Assembly (NCBI GenBank): GCA_964631965.1
Contig: CAZWAR010000020.1
Span: forward strand, 1-32,692
Length of the DNA: 32,692 nt
Direction of reading: 5' to 3'
DNA from: CAIQPS01 sp964631965
GTDB lineage: Bacteria > Actinomycetota > Thermoleophilia > RBG-16-64-13
Under the pieces are notes generated by a model. It worked only from the letters and a program-made list of their open reading frames with translations. It did not search any database and had not been told where the DNA came from. Below are positions 8,238 to 15,104 of the stretch, one piece after another; position 1 is the first letter of the stretch, and every line of letters starts with the position of its first letter. Made by a program: the position numbers and the translations under genes.

Positions 8238-8392
8238 AGCAGCCCGCCGGCCAGGAGCAGATAGGCGAACACCACGATCACCACGCATGCCGCCCCGATG
8301 AGCAGCCACTCGACGACGCGCACGATGCGCTCCCTCCGGGTCTCATGTCTGCTCGCTTCGACGCTGTAGCGGGTGAAACTCCGTCGCGGCAT
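8234..8392 (-). CDS. Small single-pass membrane protein (52 aa)
   Basis: A short reading frame read directly from the sequence. The product starts MPRRSFTRYSVEAS, has a strongly basic N-terminal half (about residues 1-26), then one hydrophobic segment (about 29-52, ending in YLLLAGGLL). The positive-inside rule predicts a cytoplasmic N-terminus. ATG 8392 has a GAAAGG Shine-Dalgarno 8 nt upstream. The gene begins 4 nt after the split-barrel gene ends, and its TGA overlaps the GTG of the M24 peptidase. This tight packing is the main evidence that it is real. I do not recognise a family; it may anchor or regulate a neighbour. Confidence 0.7.
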   Translation of the reverse strand: MPRRSFTRYSVEASRHETRRERIVRVVEWLLIGAACVVIVVFAYLLLAGGLL

Positions 8393-8396
8393 ACGG

Positions 8397-9068
8397 TCAT
8401 CCTTTCAGGTCGAGGATCTCCCGACCGAACACGCCGGTCGTATTGTCGGTGAAGGCGACGCGTACCGGCTCCACCCGGTAGACGGCGATCGCACGCATGA
8501 CCGCCGCCAGCCGCGGCTGCTTGGCGAGGTCGGAGACGAAGGGGAACCGCCGGAGATACACGGCCATGGCCACGGCTCTGCCCGGTCCGGTGACGCGCTT
8601 GGCCACACCCCAGAGCTGGACGCCCCGGATGTCCTCCCAGTCGCCGTACTGCTCCGTCACGGTGACGGCCACCGGCCCTCTATTGCCGATGTGGAGCCCA
8701 TGCGTGCTGGTGGGCTTGCTGAGAAAGACCAGCCGCAACTCGTCGTCAACCGCATAGAAGACACTGGCGGCGTGGGGGAGCGCGGCCGGTGGCGCCGGGG
8801 TGCCGGCGGTGCCGGTTGTCCCCGACTCAAGCCCGCCCGAGCGGGTCACGCCGGGCGAGGTCACGCTGTGTCCGCCCGTCTCGGGGGCCATCCCCACCGT
8901 GGCGATGGTCATCGTGTGGTGGTCGCGGAGGTAACGCGCCACCCGCTCACGGAGGTCACCCGTAAGACTCGGACCGGCGGCCCGCAGGGCTGAACTCTCC
9001 TCCGGGGAGACATCGGCAATGCGGGACCCCTCACCGGCCGGCTCACTCCGCGGCTTCGCCACCGCCAC
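8397..9068 (-). CDS. Pyridoxamine 5'-phosphate oxidase-like FMN-binding split-barrel protein
   Basis: A 223-residue flavin split-barrel protein. Family features are the first strand HHTMTIATVG and the block ASVFYAVDDELRLVFLSKPTSTHGLHIGNRGPVAVTV-like (about residues 101-142), followed by GVQLWGVAKRV. Such proteins bind FMN or F420 and reduce small molecules; the substrate cannot be told. Between TIATVG and PHAASVFY lies about 36 residues of Gly/Thr/Ser/Pro-rich text that relatives normally lack, since these two strands are usually adjacent. Translation starts at GTG 9068, inside the end of ubiX (26-nt overlap), so it is probably coupled to UbiX, which itself makes a modified flavin. A role with prenyl-FMN is conceivable but unproven. 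Confidence 0.78.
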   Translation of the reverse strand: MAVAKPRSEPAGEGSRIADVSPEESSALRAAGPSLTGDLRERVARYLRDHHTMTIATVGMAPETGGHSVTSPGVTRSGGLESGTTGTAGTPAPPAALPHAASVFYAVDDELRLVFLSKPTSTHGLHIGNRGPVAVTVTEQYGDWEDIRGVQLWGVAKRVTGPGRAVAMAVYLRRFPFVSDLAKQPRLAAVMRAIAVYRVEPVRVAFTDNTTGVFGREILDLKG

Positions 9069-9660
9069 TCCATCGCCGGTAGAGAGCGTGATCGATGCCG
9101 AACTGGTCGAGGATTTTGCCGACCGTCTGGTCGATCAGATCGGCGATCGTCGTGGGCCGATGGTAGAAGGCCGGCATGGGGGGCAGTACGACGCCCCCGT
9201 ACTCGGTGACGGCGGTCATCAGACGCAGGTGGCCCAGATGAAGGGGCGTCTCCCGCACAACAAGCACCAGCGTGCGCCGTTCCTTGAGGACGACGTCCGC
9301 GGCTCTGGCCAGCAGGCCGTCGTCGTAGCTGTTGGCGATCGCCGACAGACTCTTGATCGAGCAGGGCGCTACGACCATGCCCCCCGTGTGGAAAGACCCC
9401 GAGGCGATGGCGGCATCGATCTCGCTGTCGGCGTAGGCGTAGTCGGCCAAAGCCTCGATATCTTCCACAGCGTAGCCCGTTTCCAGTCCGGCCACGCGCC
9501 GGGCGGCCTCGCTCAACACCAGATGGGTCTCGATGCCCAGGTCGCGCAGGACCTCCAGCAACCGTATCCCGTAGATGGTGCCGGATGCTCCTGTGATGCC
9601 CACTATCAGGCGGTTGGGTGCTGCGCGGTTCACGATGTCGTCCTCCCGTCTCTCGGCCAC
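9043..9660 (-). CDS. ubiX: Flavin prenyltransferase UbiX
   Basis: UbiX joins a dimethylallyl group to reduced FMN, giving the prenyl-FMN cofactor of UbiD-type (de)carboxylases. The 205-residue product has the family's flavoprotein start (IVGITGASGTIYGIRLLEVL), the central APCSIKSLSAIANSY segment, the RRTLVLVVRETPLHLGHL block that binds phosphate and prenyl groups, and the late PPMPAFYHRP segment. GTG 9660 is preceded by a GAGGAGGGA Shine-Dalgarno. It is the first gene of the leftward operon and has a well-formed sigma-70-like promoter at 9700-9728. No ubiD partner lies in the operon or elsewhere in the window, so the user of its cofactor must be outside. Confidence 0.93.
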   Translation of the reverse strand: MAERREDDIVNRAAPNRLIVGITGASGTIYGIRLLEVLRDLGIETHLVLSEAARRVAGLETGYAVEDIEALADYAYADSEIDAAIASGSFHTGGMVVAPCSIKSLSAIANSYDDGLLARAADVVLKERRTLVLVVRETPLHLGHLRLMTAVTEYGGVVLPPMPAFYHRPTTIADLIDQTVGKILDQFGIDHALYRRWSGGGEAAE

Positions 9661-9699
9661 GCTCCGTCCCTCCTCGCAGGAACCAAACGGGTCGGCCCC

Positions 9700-9728
9700 A
9701 TTGTAGTCGGACGCAGCAGGAGCGACAA
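9700..9728 (-). promoter_or_regulatory. Sigma-70-like promoter of the ubiX operon
   Basis: On the minus strand, TTGTCG (9728-9723) and TACAAT (9705-9700) are separated by exactly 17 nt. The predicted start lies about 30 nt before the ubiX GTG, leaving room for its Shine-Dalgarno. This is the best consensus match seen in the window. Confidence 0.65.
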
Positions 9729-9784
9729 CGAAGCGAGTGATGCTCCCCAGCCCCCACGGGTCCCCGATGCCGTATCATGCAGGC

Positions 9785-10450
9785 ATGCCTACCCCATCGG
9801 ACAGGAAGGCTCAGGCCGTCGAAGTCATCCGCCGCTTACGCGAGGCCTATCCCAACGCCCACATCGTGCTCAACTTCAACAACGACTGGGAACTGCTGGT
9901 GAGCGTCATGCTGTCCGCCCAGACCACCGACGTCACAGTCAACAAGGTCACCGCGCACCTGTTCAAGAAGTATCGGACCGTCGAGGACTACGCCGGCGCC
10001 GATCGGGCCGCATTCGAGCAGGATATCCACGCCACCGGCTTCTTTCGCAACAAGGCCAAACACGTCATCGCTTCGGCTCAGAAGGTCCTCGCCGATTACG
10101 GCGGGGAGGTTCCCGCCAGCATGAAGGAGTTGCTCACGCTGCCCGGCGTGGCTCGGAAGACGGCCAACATCATCCTGGGGAACGCCCACCCTGATGCCTA
10201 TGCGTCCGATCCGGACGCCGGCATCGCGGTGGACACTCACGTCAACCGTCTCAGCCAGCGGCTGGGCCTGGCAGCTTCCAAGGACTCGGACAAGATCGAG
10301 CGCGAGCTCATGGAGGTGGTGCCGCGTGACGACTGGTTCGAGCTCACCTACCTGCTGATAGAGCACGGGCGGGCGGTATGCACGGCTCAACGCCCCCGCT
10401 GCGGGGAGTGCCTCCTGAACGACATCTGCCCGTCGGCGTTCAAGGTCTGA
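9785..10450 (+). CDS. nth: Endonuclease III (DNA glycosylase/AP lyase)
   Basis: A base-excision repair enzyme that removes oxidised pyrimidines and nicks abasic sites. Motifs are NFNNDWELLVSVMLSAQTTD near the N-terminus, the helix-hairpin-helix LPGVARKTANIILG with catalytic lysine K125, and AVDTHVNRL with catalytic aspartate D150. The C-terminal [4Fe-4S] pattern C-x6-C-x2-C-x5-C (CTAQRPRCGECLLNDIC) is complete. A short insert (HPDAYASDPDAG) sits between lysine and aspartate. ATG 9785 starts the homology; the frame runs 48 nt further upstream. No Shine-Dalgarno is seen, but TATCAT at 9773-9778 lies 6 nt before the ATG, consistent with leaderless initiation. The product has 221 residues. Confidence 0.94.
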   Translation: MPTPSDRKAQAVEVIRRLREAYPNAHIVLNFNNDWELLVSVMLSAQTTDVTVNKVTAHLFKKYRTVEDYAGADRAAFEQDIHATGFFRNKAKHVIASAQKVLADYGGEVPASMKELLTLPGVARKTANIILGNAHPDAYASDPDAGIAVDTHVNRLSQRLGLAASKDSDKIERELMEVVPRDDWFELTYLLIEHGRAVCTAQRPRCGECLLNDICPSAFKV

Positions 10451-10562
10451 ACCTCGGTCCGGTACCGATCGCTCCGTCCGTTCGCCCAACAACCCCTTTG
10501 GTCGGTGAGGTCAGGACCCAAGGGAGTAACCGGGACGCGGACACCTATCCGGCATCCGGCGG

Positions 10563-11030
10563 CTATGATCGAAGCGTTGCGACCAGCCGGCGCGGTCGGA
10601 GGAGCATGTCCAAGGCGTCCCGGATGTCCGCCACCGCCAGATCCGCGGCAGCGACGGCTGCGATCGAGGCGCCTTCCCGTCCGATGACGCAGATCCCCAG
10701 AGCGCTCTCCGAAAGCATGAGCACGTCATTCGCCCCATTGCCGATGGCGACACAGCGATCGGCCCCCAGTCGGCGGACGAACTCGGCCTTCTGCTCGGCC
10801 TCGCCTCCAGTGCGCAGGACGACAGTTTCCAGGCCCAGGCTCTCCTCCAGCTTCGCAGCTCCCCCATGGGTGTCGGCGGTGATCACGGCAACGTGGATCC
10901 GAGCAGCCAGGTCGGCGAGCCGCTGCGTGACTCCGTCGAGGAGCTCGCCGTCGAGGGTGATCGTGCCATTCATATCGAGAACGACATGCTCGATGGTGTG
11001 ACTGCCCCAACCGGGGACGGAGAGTTCCAT
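10563..11030 (-). CDS. HAD-superfamily hydrolase resembling a soluble P-type ATPase phosphorylation domain
   Basis: A 155-residue HAD protein. Motif I is VVLDMNGTIT, in which the general-acid aspartate of DxDGT phosphatases is replaced by Asn, as I recall for the soluble P-type-ATPase-like HAD group. Motif II is probably ITADTHG and motif IV is GNGANDVLML, which keeps the Mg2+-binding Asp and matches the GDGxND signature of P-type ATPases except for the first Asp. It lacks any cap, membrane or actuator domain. ATG 11030 is preceded by an AAAGGGGAT Shine-Dalgarno. It stands alone, convergent with nth and divergent from the SDR gene. The substrate is unknown. Confidence 0.72.
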   Translation of the reverse strand: MELSVPGWGSHTIEHVVLDMNGTITLDGELLDGVTQRLADLAARIHVAVITADTHGGAAKLEESLGLETVVLRTGGEAEQKAEFVRRLGADRCVAIGNGANDVLMLSESALGICVIGREGASIAAVAAADLAVADIRDALDMLLRPRRLVATLRS

Positions 11031-11173
11031 TCCGCGTATCCCCTTTCCGAAGTTCTGCCGCAGCTATTATGCCAAGCCGCTTAGACGTCCCCCGGCAACG
11101 GGAATAGGTAGGCAGTATCGCCGCGGGCGGCGAGCCCGTCCGAGGGAACCACGACAAGAGGGAGGGCGGCACG

Positions 11174-11980
11174 ATGTCCACGGGATCTGGACTGGACGGC
11201 CGGCGAGTGCTCATCACCGGAGGGGATTCGGGCATCGGCGCAGGAATAGCCAAGGCGATGGCCGAAGCAGGCGGAAGAGTCGCCATCAACTACGCACATG
11301 CCGAGGACAAGGCGCGGGCCGTGGCGGCGGATATCCGCGGCCTGGGCGCCGAAGCCTTGGTGATCCAAGCCAATGTCGCCGACGAGGCGGCGGTCCAGGC
11401 GATGGTGCGACGAGTATGCGATACCTGGGGCAGCATCGATATCCTCGTCGCCAACGCAGGACTGCAAAAGGATGCGCCGTTCCTCGACATGACGCTCGAC
11501 GACTGGAACCTCGTTCTGGCGGTGAACCTGACCGGACAGTTCCTGTGCGCCCGGGAAGCCGCTCGGGAGTTCGTCCGCAGAGGCCCGGTACCCGGATTGC
11601 GGGCTGCCGGGACCATCATCTGCATCTCCTCGGTGCACGACAAGATTCCCTGGGCGGGTCACGTCAACTACGCCACTTCCAAGGGGGGCATCGCCATGCT
11701 GATGAAGACGATGGCCCAGGAACTGGCGCCCCACCACATCCGCGTGAATGCCATATCGCCCGGGGCGATTAAGACCCCCATCAACCGAGCGGCCTGGGAC
11801 ACGCCCGCGGCGGAGGCTCAGTTGCTGAAACTCATCCCCTACGGGCGGGTGGGTGAGCCGGAGGATATCGGGCATGTAGCGGTCTGGCTCGCCTCAGACC
11901 AAGCCGACTACATCACGGGCGCTACCATCTACGTCGACGGCGGAATGATGCTATACCCCGGCTTCCGAACCGGAGGTTGA
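11174..11980 (+). CDS. Short-chain dehydrogenase/reductase, glucose 1-dehydrogenase-like
   Basis: A 268-residue classical SDR. The cofactor motif is GGDSGIGAGIAKAMAEAGG, then NAGLQKDAPF, the catalytic Ser in ISSVHDKIPWAG and YATSKGG with the catalytic Tyr and Lys. The end (ADYITGATIYVDGGMMLYPGF) is typical of glucose 1-dehydrogenase and 3-oxoacyl-ACP-reductase-like members. Binding-loop details (NYAHAEDKA after the second strand) suggest NADP(H) is possible. The substrate cannot be decided from sequence. GGAGGG at 11161-11166 gives a good Shine-Dalgarno 7 nt before ATG 11174. It is a single gene, with an inverted repeat just after the stop. Confidence 0.88.
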   Translation: MSTGSGLDGRRVLITGGDSGIGAGIAKAMAEAGGRVAINYAHAEDKARAVAADIRGLGAEALVIQANVADEAAVQAMVRRVCDTWGSIDILVANAGLQKDAPFLDMTLDDWNLVLAVNLTGQFLCAREAAREFVRRGPVPGLRAAGTIICISSVHDKIPWAGHVNYATSKGGIAMLMKTMAQELAPHHIRVNAISPGAIKTPINRAAWDTPAAEAQLLKLIPYGRVGEPEDIGHVAVWLASDQADYITGATIYVDGGMMLYPGFRTGG

Positions 11981-11985
11981 TCCCC

Positions 11986-12003
11986 GGCTGGAGCCGACCA
12001 GCC
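11986..12003. terminator. Hairpin between converging SDR and UbiA-type genes
   Basis: GGCTGG (11986-11991) and CCAGCC (11998-12003) form a perfect 6-bp stem with a 6-nt loop, 5 nt after the SDR stop. It is a candidate terminator for the SDR gene and may also serve the opposing gene. There is no U-tract. Confidence 0.4.
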
Positions 12004-12046
12004 CGCAGGGGTGGGCCCAGGGGACCTTCATTCTTCCCGGTGAGGC

Positions 12047-13027
12047 CTACCGAAGAATGCCGACGATGGTGCCCACGCCCACCAGGGTGGGAAAGGCCAG
12101 GTCGAGGACGACGTTGAGTCGCAGGGCGTTCATATGGCCGAAGATGTCGCCGTATCCCCTTGCCACGCTGACCATCAGGACGACGCCCAGCGGCACAAGG
12201 ACAAAAGCGAGACACGAGTAGAGCGGCAGTATGCCGAGGGCTGTGATCGCGGCCAGCCACGCGAACATCGACGCCACCAGGGCGACGTGGACCCGCGAAG
12301 CGAAAGCGAGACCCTTGGTGATGAGCAGGTTTCGCCTGCCTCCGGCCCGGTCGGCTTCGAAATCGGGAAACTCATTCAGGAGGAGCAGTGCCGCTCCCGA
12401 CAGACCGGGCAGGACCGCCACAGCGATGATATCGAGGCTGTAGTCTCCTGTTTGCGCGACGTAGGCGCCGACGCACCAGATGCAGAACCCGAGGCCCACC
12501 GCGAGTTCGCCAACTCCGTGACGGGCGAGGAAGCTGGTGTAGAACCAGATCACCGCCACACCAAGAACCCCGATGGGTAGGATCGCCAGTCCACCGGTGA
12601 GCACGAAGTAGAGACCGATGCTCAGCACCGCAAGGAGAGACCCGATGCCAAGCCCGAGCATCTGCCGGGGCCGCATTCGTCCGGAGGTGAGCAGACCTGT
12701 GCCACCGCTGAAGGGGGTTCGGCGCACTTTGGCATCGATGCCCGTGCGATAGTCCGAGTAATCGTTGAGGGCGTGGACCGCAACGTGCGCAAGTTCGCCG
12801 CCCAGCACGGTCAAGATTACGTTGATCGTCCGAAGGCTGTGTCCGCTGTATCGGGCAAAGCTCACGCCCACGAGAAGGCAGGTGAGGGAGGCGAGCAGGA
12901 ACTGTGGGCGAGTGGCGGCAAACCAGTTGGCCAAATTGGCGGTCCTGCCACTCCTCTCGAGGGCAGCGGCCGGGTCACCGACGCGCTGCCCCGGTGATGC
13001 GATCCCGCGTGCGACGTTCATCTTCAT
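12047..13027 (-). CDS. UbiA-family prenyltransferase (MenA-like)
   Basis: An integral membrane enzyme of about 326 residues that would transfer a polyprenyl chain onto an aromatic acceptor, as in menaquinone synthesis (MenA). Both Asp-rich Mg2+-diphosphate motifs are present: NDYSDYRTGID after the first helices, and NEFPDFEADRAGGRRNL later. Between and after them are eight or so hydrophobic segments. Homology begins after ATG 13027; the frame runs about 246 nt further upstream but that stretch is not family-like. A GGGAG sequence lies about 11 nt before this ATG. The exact acceptor is not determined: MenA, another quinone or a lipid pathway are options. No other quinone gene is adjacent, though ubiX lies 3.4 kb away. 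Confidence 0.82.
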   Translation of the reverse strand: MKMNVARGIASPGQRVGDPAAALERSGRTANLANWFAATRPQFLLASLTCLLVGVSFARYSGHSLRTINVILTVLGGELAHVAVHALNDYSDYRTGIDAKVRRTPFSGGTGLLTSGRMRPRQMLGLGIGSLLAVLSIGLYFVLTGGLAILPIGVLGVAVIWFYTSFLARHGVGELAVGLGFCIWCVGAYVAQTGDYSLDIIAVAVLPGLSGAALLLLNEFPDFEADRAGGRRNLLITKGLAFASRVHVALVASMFAWLAAITALGILPLYSCLAFVLVPLGVVLMVSVARGYGDIFGHMNALRLNVVLDLAFPTLVGVGTIVGILR

Positions 13028-13278
13028 ACCACGGGTTTCTCCCGGTATGGCCAACGCCAAACGGAAGTGACAGGGATGGTCCTCTCGAAGAATCCGGCCA
13101 CATGACAGGCGGGTCTGGTCTCCCTCCACCCCGCCGGCCCCTCTGACGATTGCCACATATTCGCGTGCTGTGACACGATTGCAGTAGAGGCCGACGGGGT
13201 GGAGGGGGAGTCCTGGAGAAAGCGGCGGAGAAGAACAGCGGAGGATGGGGCCTCCTGCTTCGTGCAGCGGCACTCATC

Positions 13279-13548
13279 GTGCCGGTGGCGACCCCCCTCG
13301 CTCTGGCCGGCCAACGATGGAGCGAGGCCTCAGCCCCGTCCGTCCTGCGAGCCATCGCCTTCGTCTGGGCCTGGCCGTGGAGCGCCTACGAGATACTGCC
13401 GCTCGGCTTCGGCCTCATGGGAATCGTCACCGTGCTGTTCGTGACCGGACTTATGGTCCGGAAGGACTGGCGGGGAGCCGTCGCCGCTCTCGTCTGGTCG
13501 CTCTTGTGGGGATGGGTCGTCCTCGCTTATGTGATAACCGACTCGTAG
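13279..13548 (+). CDS. Small multi-pass membrane protein
   Basis: An unrecognised 89-residue (or longer) hydrophobic protein, with segments AIAFVWAWPWSAYEIL, FGLMGIVTVLFVTGLMV and AALVWSLLWGWVVLAYVIT. GTG 13279 is the first standard start in frame but cuts into what looks like another membrane helix (LLLRAALIVPVATPLALAG). The frame is open back to the stop at 13171, and a strong GGAGGGGGAG at 13201-13210 precedes an in-frame CTG at 13213. The true start may therefore be that CTG or another non-standard codon, giving 111 residues. It is divergent from the UbiA-type gene, and a PaaK-like gene follows. Function unknown. Confidence 0.5.
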   Translation: MPVATPLALAGQRWSEASAPSVLRAIAFVWAWPWSAYEILPLGFGLMGIVTVLFVTGLMVRKDWRGAVAALVWSLLWGWVVLAYVITDS

Positions 13549-13587
13549 GACGGAAACCGAGATGACGCTGGTGCGTTCCGCGGCTGG

Positions 13588-13616
13588 TTGACGCTGTCGC
13601 CCCCCGCCTATACCAT
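13588..13616 (+). promoter_or_regulatory. Candidate promoter of the PaaK-like gene
   Basis: TTGACG (13588-13593) and TACCAT (13611-13616) are 17 nt apart, about 70 nt before the ATG at 13690. The -35 matches five of six consensus bases and the -10 four of six. Because TTG 13588 falls in this -35 box, the longer in-frame start there is unlikely to be used. Confidence 0.45.
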
Positions 13617-13689
13617 CGTCGAGCACCGTACCCGCTTTTCGGCGCCCGTGCCGCTGCACAACAACCATGAACAGCTAGGGGACCCGCAC

Positions 13690-15039
13690 ATGATCTTCGA
13701 TCGCGAACACGAGTGCATGGACCGCAAAGAACTGGAGAGACTCCAGGGCGAGCGCCTCGTCTCCTTGGTCAAACGGGTCTACGATCGGGTTCCCTTCTAT
13801 ACATCGCAGTTGGACGAAGCGGGGATCGCGCCCGCAAAGGTCCGCGGGCTGCGGGATCTGCCCGGCCTGCCCTTCACCCGTAAATACCATCTGCGGGACA
13901 ACTATCCGTTTGGGATGTTCGCCACGCCCCTTAAAGACGTGGTGCGCATCCACGCCTCGTCCGGCACCACCGGCAAGCCGACCACCGTGGGCTACACCAA
14001 GAACGACATCGCCATGTGGGCGAACGTCATGGCCCGCGCCCTGGCCGGGGCGGGCACCACCGAAGAAGACGTGGTCCAGGTGGCCTACGGCTACGGCCTG
14101 TTTACCGGAGGCTTGGGCGCCCACTACGGGGCCGAGCTCATCGGGGCCTCGGTCATCCCTATCTCCGGGAGCAACACGCAGCGCCAGCTCATGCTGATGC
14201 AGGACTTCGGCACCACCGTCATCTGCTGCACTCCGAGCTTCATGCTCTACCTCTACGACGTCGCTCAGCAGCTTCAGCTGGACGTTGCCGGGTTCCCGCT
14301 CAAGGTGGGCGTCTTCGGCGCCGAGCCCTGGTCCGACGCCATGCGCGTCGACATCGAGAAGAAGTGGCACATCAAGGCCTGTGACATCTACGGCCTCAGC
14401 GAAATCATCGGACCCGGGGTCTCCTGCGAGTGTGCCGAGGGCCAGTCGGGCCTGCACCTGAACGACGACCACTTCCTGCCTGAGATCATCGACCCGGACA
14501 CCGGAGAGGTGCTGCCCGAAGGTGAGACGGGCGAACTCGTGATCACGACGCTCACCAAGGAAGCGTTCCCTCTCATCCGCTACCGTACCGGCGATATCAC
14601 CAGTCTCACCACCCAGCCCTGCGTTTGCGGCCGCACGAACACTCGCATGGCCAGGGTGTCCGGCCGGACCGACGACATGCTCATCATCCGCGGCGTCAAC
14701 GTCTTCCCCAGCCAGGTGGAGTCTGTGCTGCTGATGTCACCGCAGGTGGAACCGCACTACCGGCTCATCGTGAGCCGCAAGGGCGCCATGGACAACCTGC
14801 AGGTGGAAGTGGAGATCAACCAGGATCTCTACCACGAGGTCTCGGAAGCCATCCTGTCGATGGACGACATCACCACCATCGCCGAGCACGACAAGATCGT
14901 GGCGCTGAAGTCCAACATCCAGAAGAACATCAAGGACATCATCGGGATCAACGTTGGCCTCACCTTCAAGGAACCCGGCTCCATAGAGCGGCAGGAAGGC
15001 AAAGCCCAACGGGTCGTCGACAAGCGCAAAGAGGAATAG
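13690..15039 (+). CDS. paaK: Phenylacetate-CoA ligase-like adenylate-forming enzyme
   Basis: A 449-residue acyl-CoA ligase of the PaaK type, which converts an aryl acid such as phenylacetate to its CoA thioester with ATP and CoA. Visible motifs are the P-loop SSGTTGKPT, YGYGLFTGGLGAHYG, the adenylate motif DIYGLSEIIGPG, LIRYRTGD, and the hinge with SGRTDDMLIIRGVNVFPSQ leading into the small C-terminal domain. The length fits the family (about 430-440). ATG 13690 follows an AGGGGAC Shine-Dalgarno. In anaerobes such ligases often act with indolepyruvate or 2-oxoacid ferredoxin oxidoreductases in aromatic amino-acid breakdown. A kor operon lies 12 kb away, but this gene is not in it. The aryl substrate is not proven. 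Confidence 0.88.
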   Translation: MIFDREHECMDRKELERLQGERLVSLVKRVYDRVPFYTSQLDEAGIAPAKVRGLRDLPGLPFTRKYHLRDNYPFGMFATPLKDVVRIHASSGTTGKPTTVGYTKNDIAMWANVMARALAGAGTTEEDVVQVAYGYGLFTGGLGAHYGAELIGASVIPISGSNTQRQLMLMQDFGTTVICCTPSFMLYLYDVAQQLQLDVAGFPLKVGVFGAEPWSDAMRVDIEKKWHIKACDIYGLSEIIGPGVSCECAEGQSGLHLNDDHFLPEIIDPDTGEVLPEGETGELVITTLTKEAFPLIRYRTGDITSLTTQPCVCGRTNTRMARVSGRTDDMLIIRGVNVFPSQVESVLLMSPQVEPHYRLIVSRKGAMDNLQVEVEINQDLYHEVSEAILSMDDITTIAEHDKIVALKSNIQKNIKDIIGINVGLTFKEPGSIERQEGKAQRVVDKRKEE

Positions 15040-15104
15040 CCCGGCAAGAAGCGCCCGGCCCCGCGGCCGTCGCGCCGCCGGCGGCCGGCACCAAGGAGGC
15101 CATT

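Noticed and set aside
10454..10468. Hairpin after nth as a terminator
   Set aside because: The stem is only 5 bp with no U-tract, too weak to call.
13028..13273. N-terminal extension of the UbiA-type protein
   Set aside because: The added 82 residues are not family-like and cover the probable divergent promoter region; membrane homology begins after ATG 13027.
14625..15104. Upstream extension of the LOG-family frame into paaK
   Set aside because: It overlaps the coding end of paaK; a strong Shine-Dalgarno supports GTG 15105.
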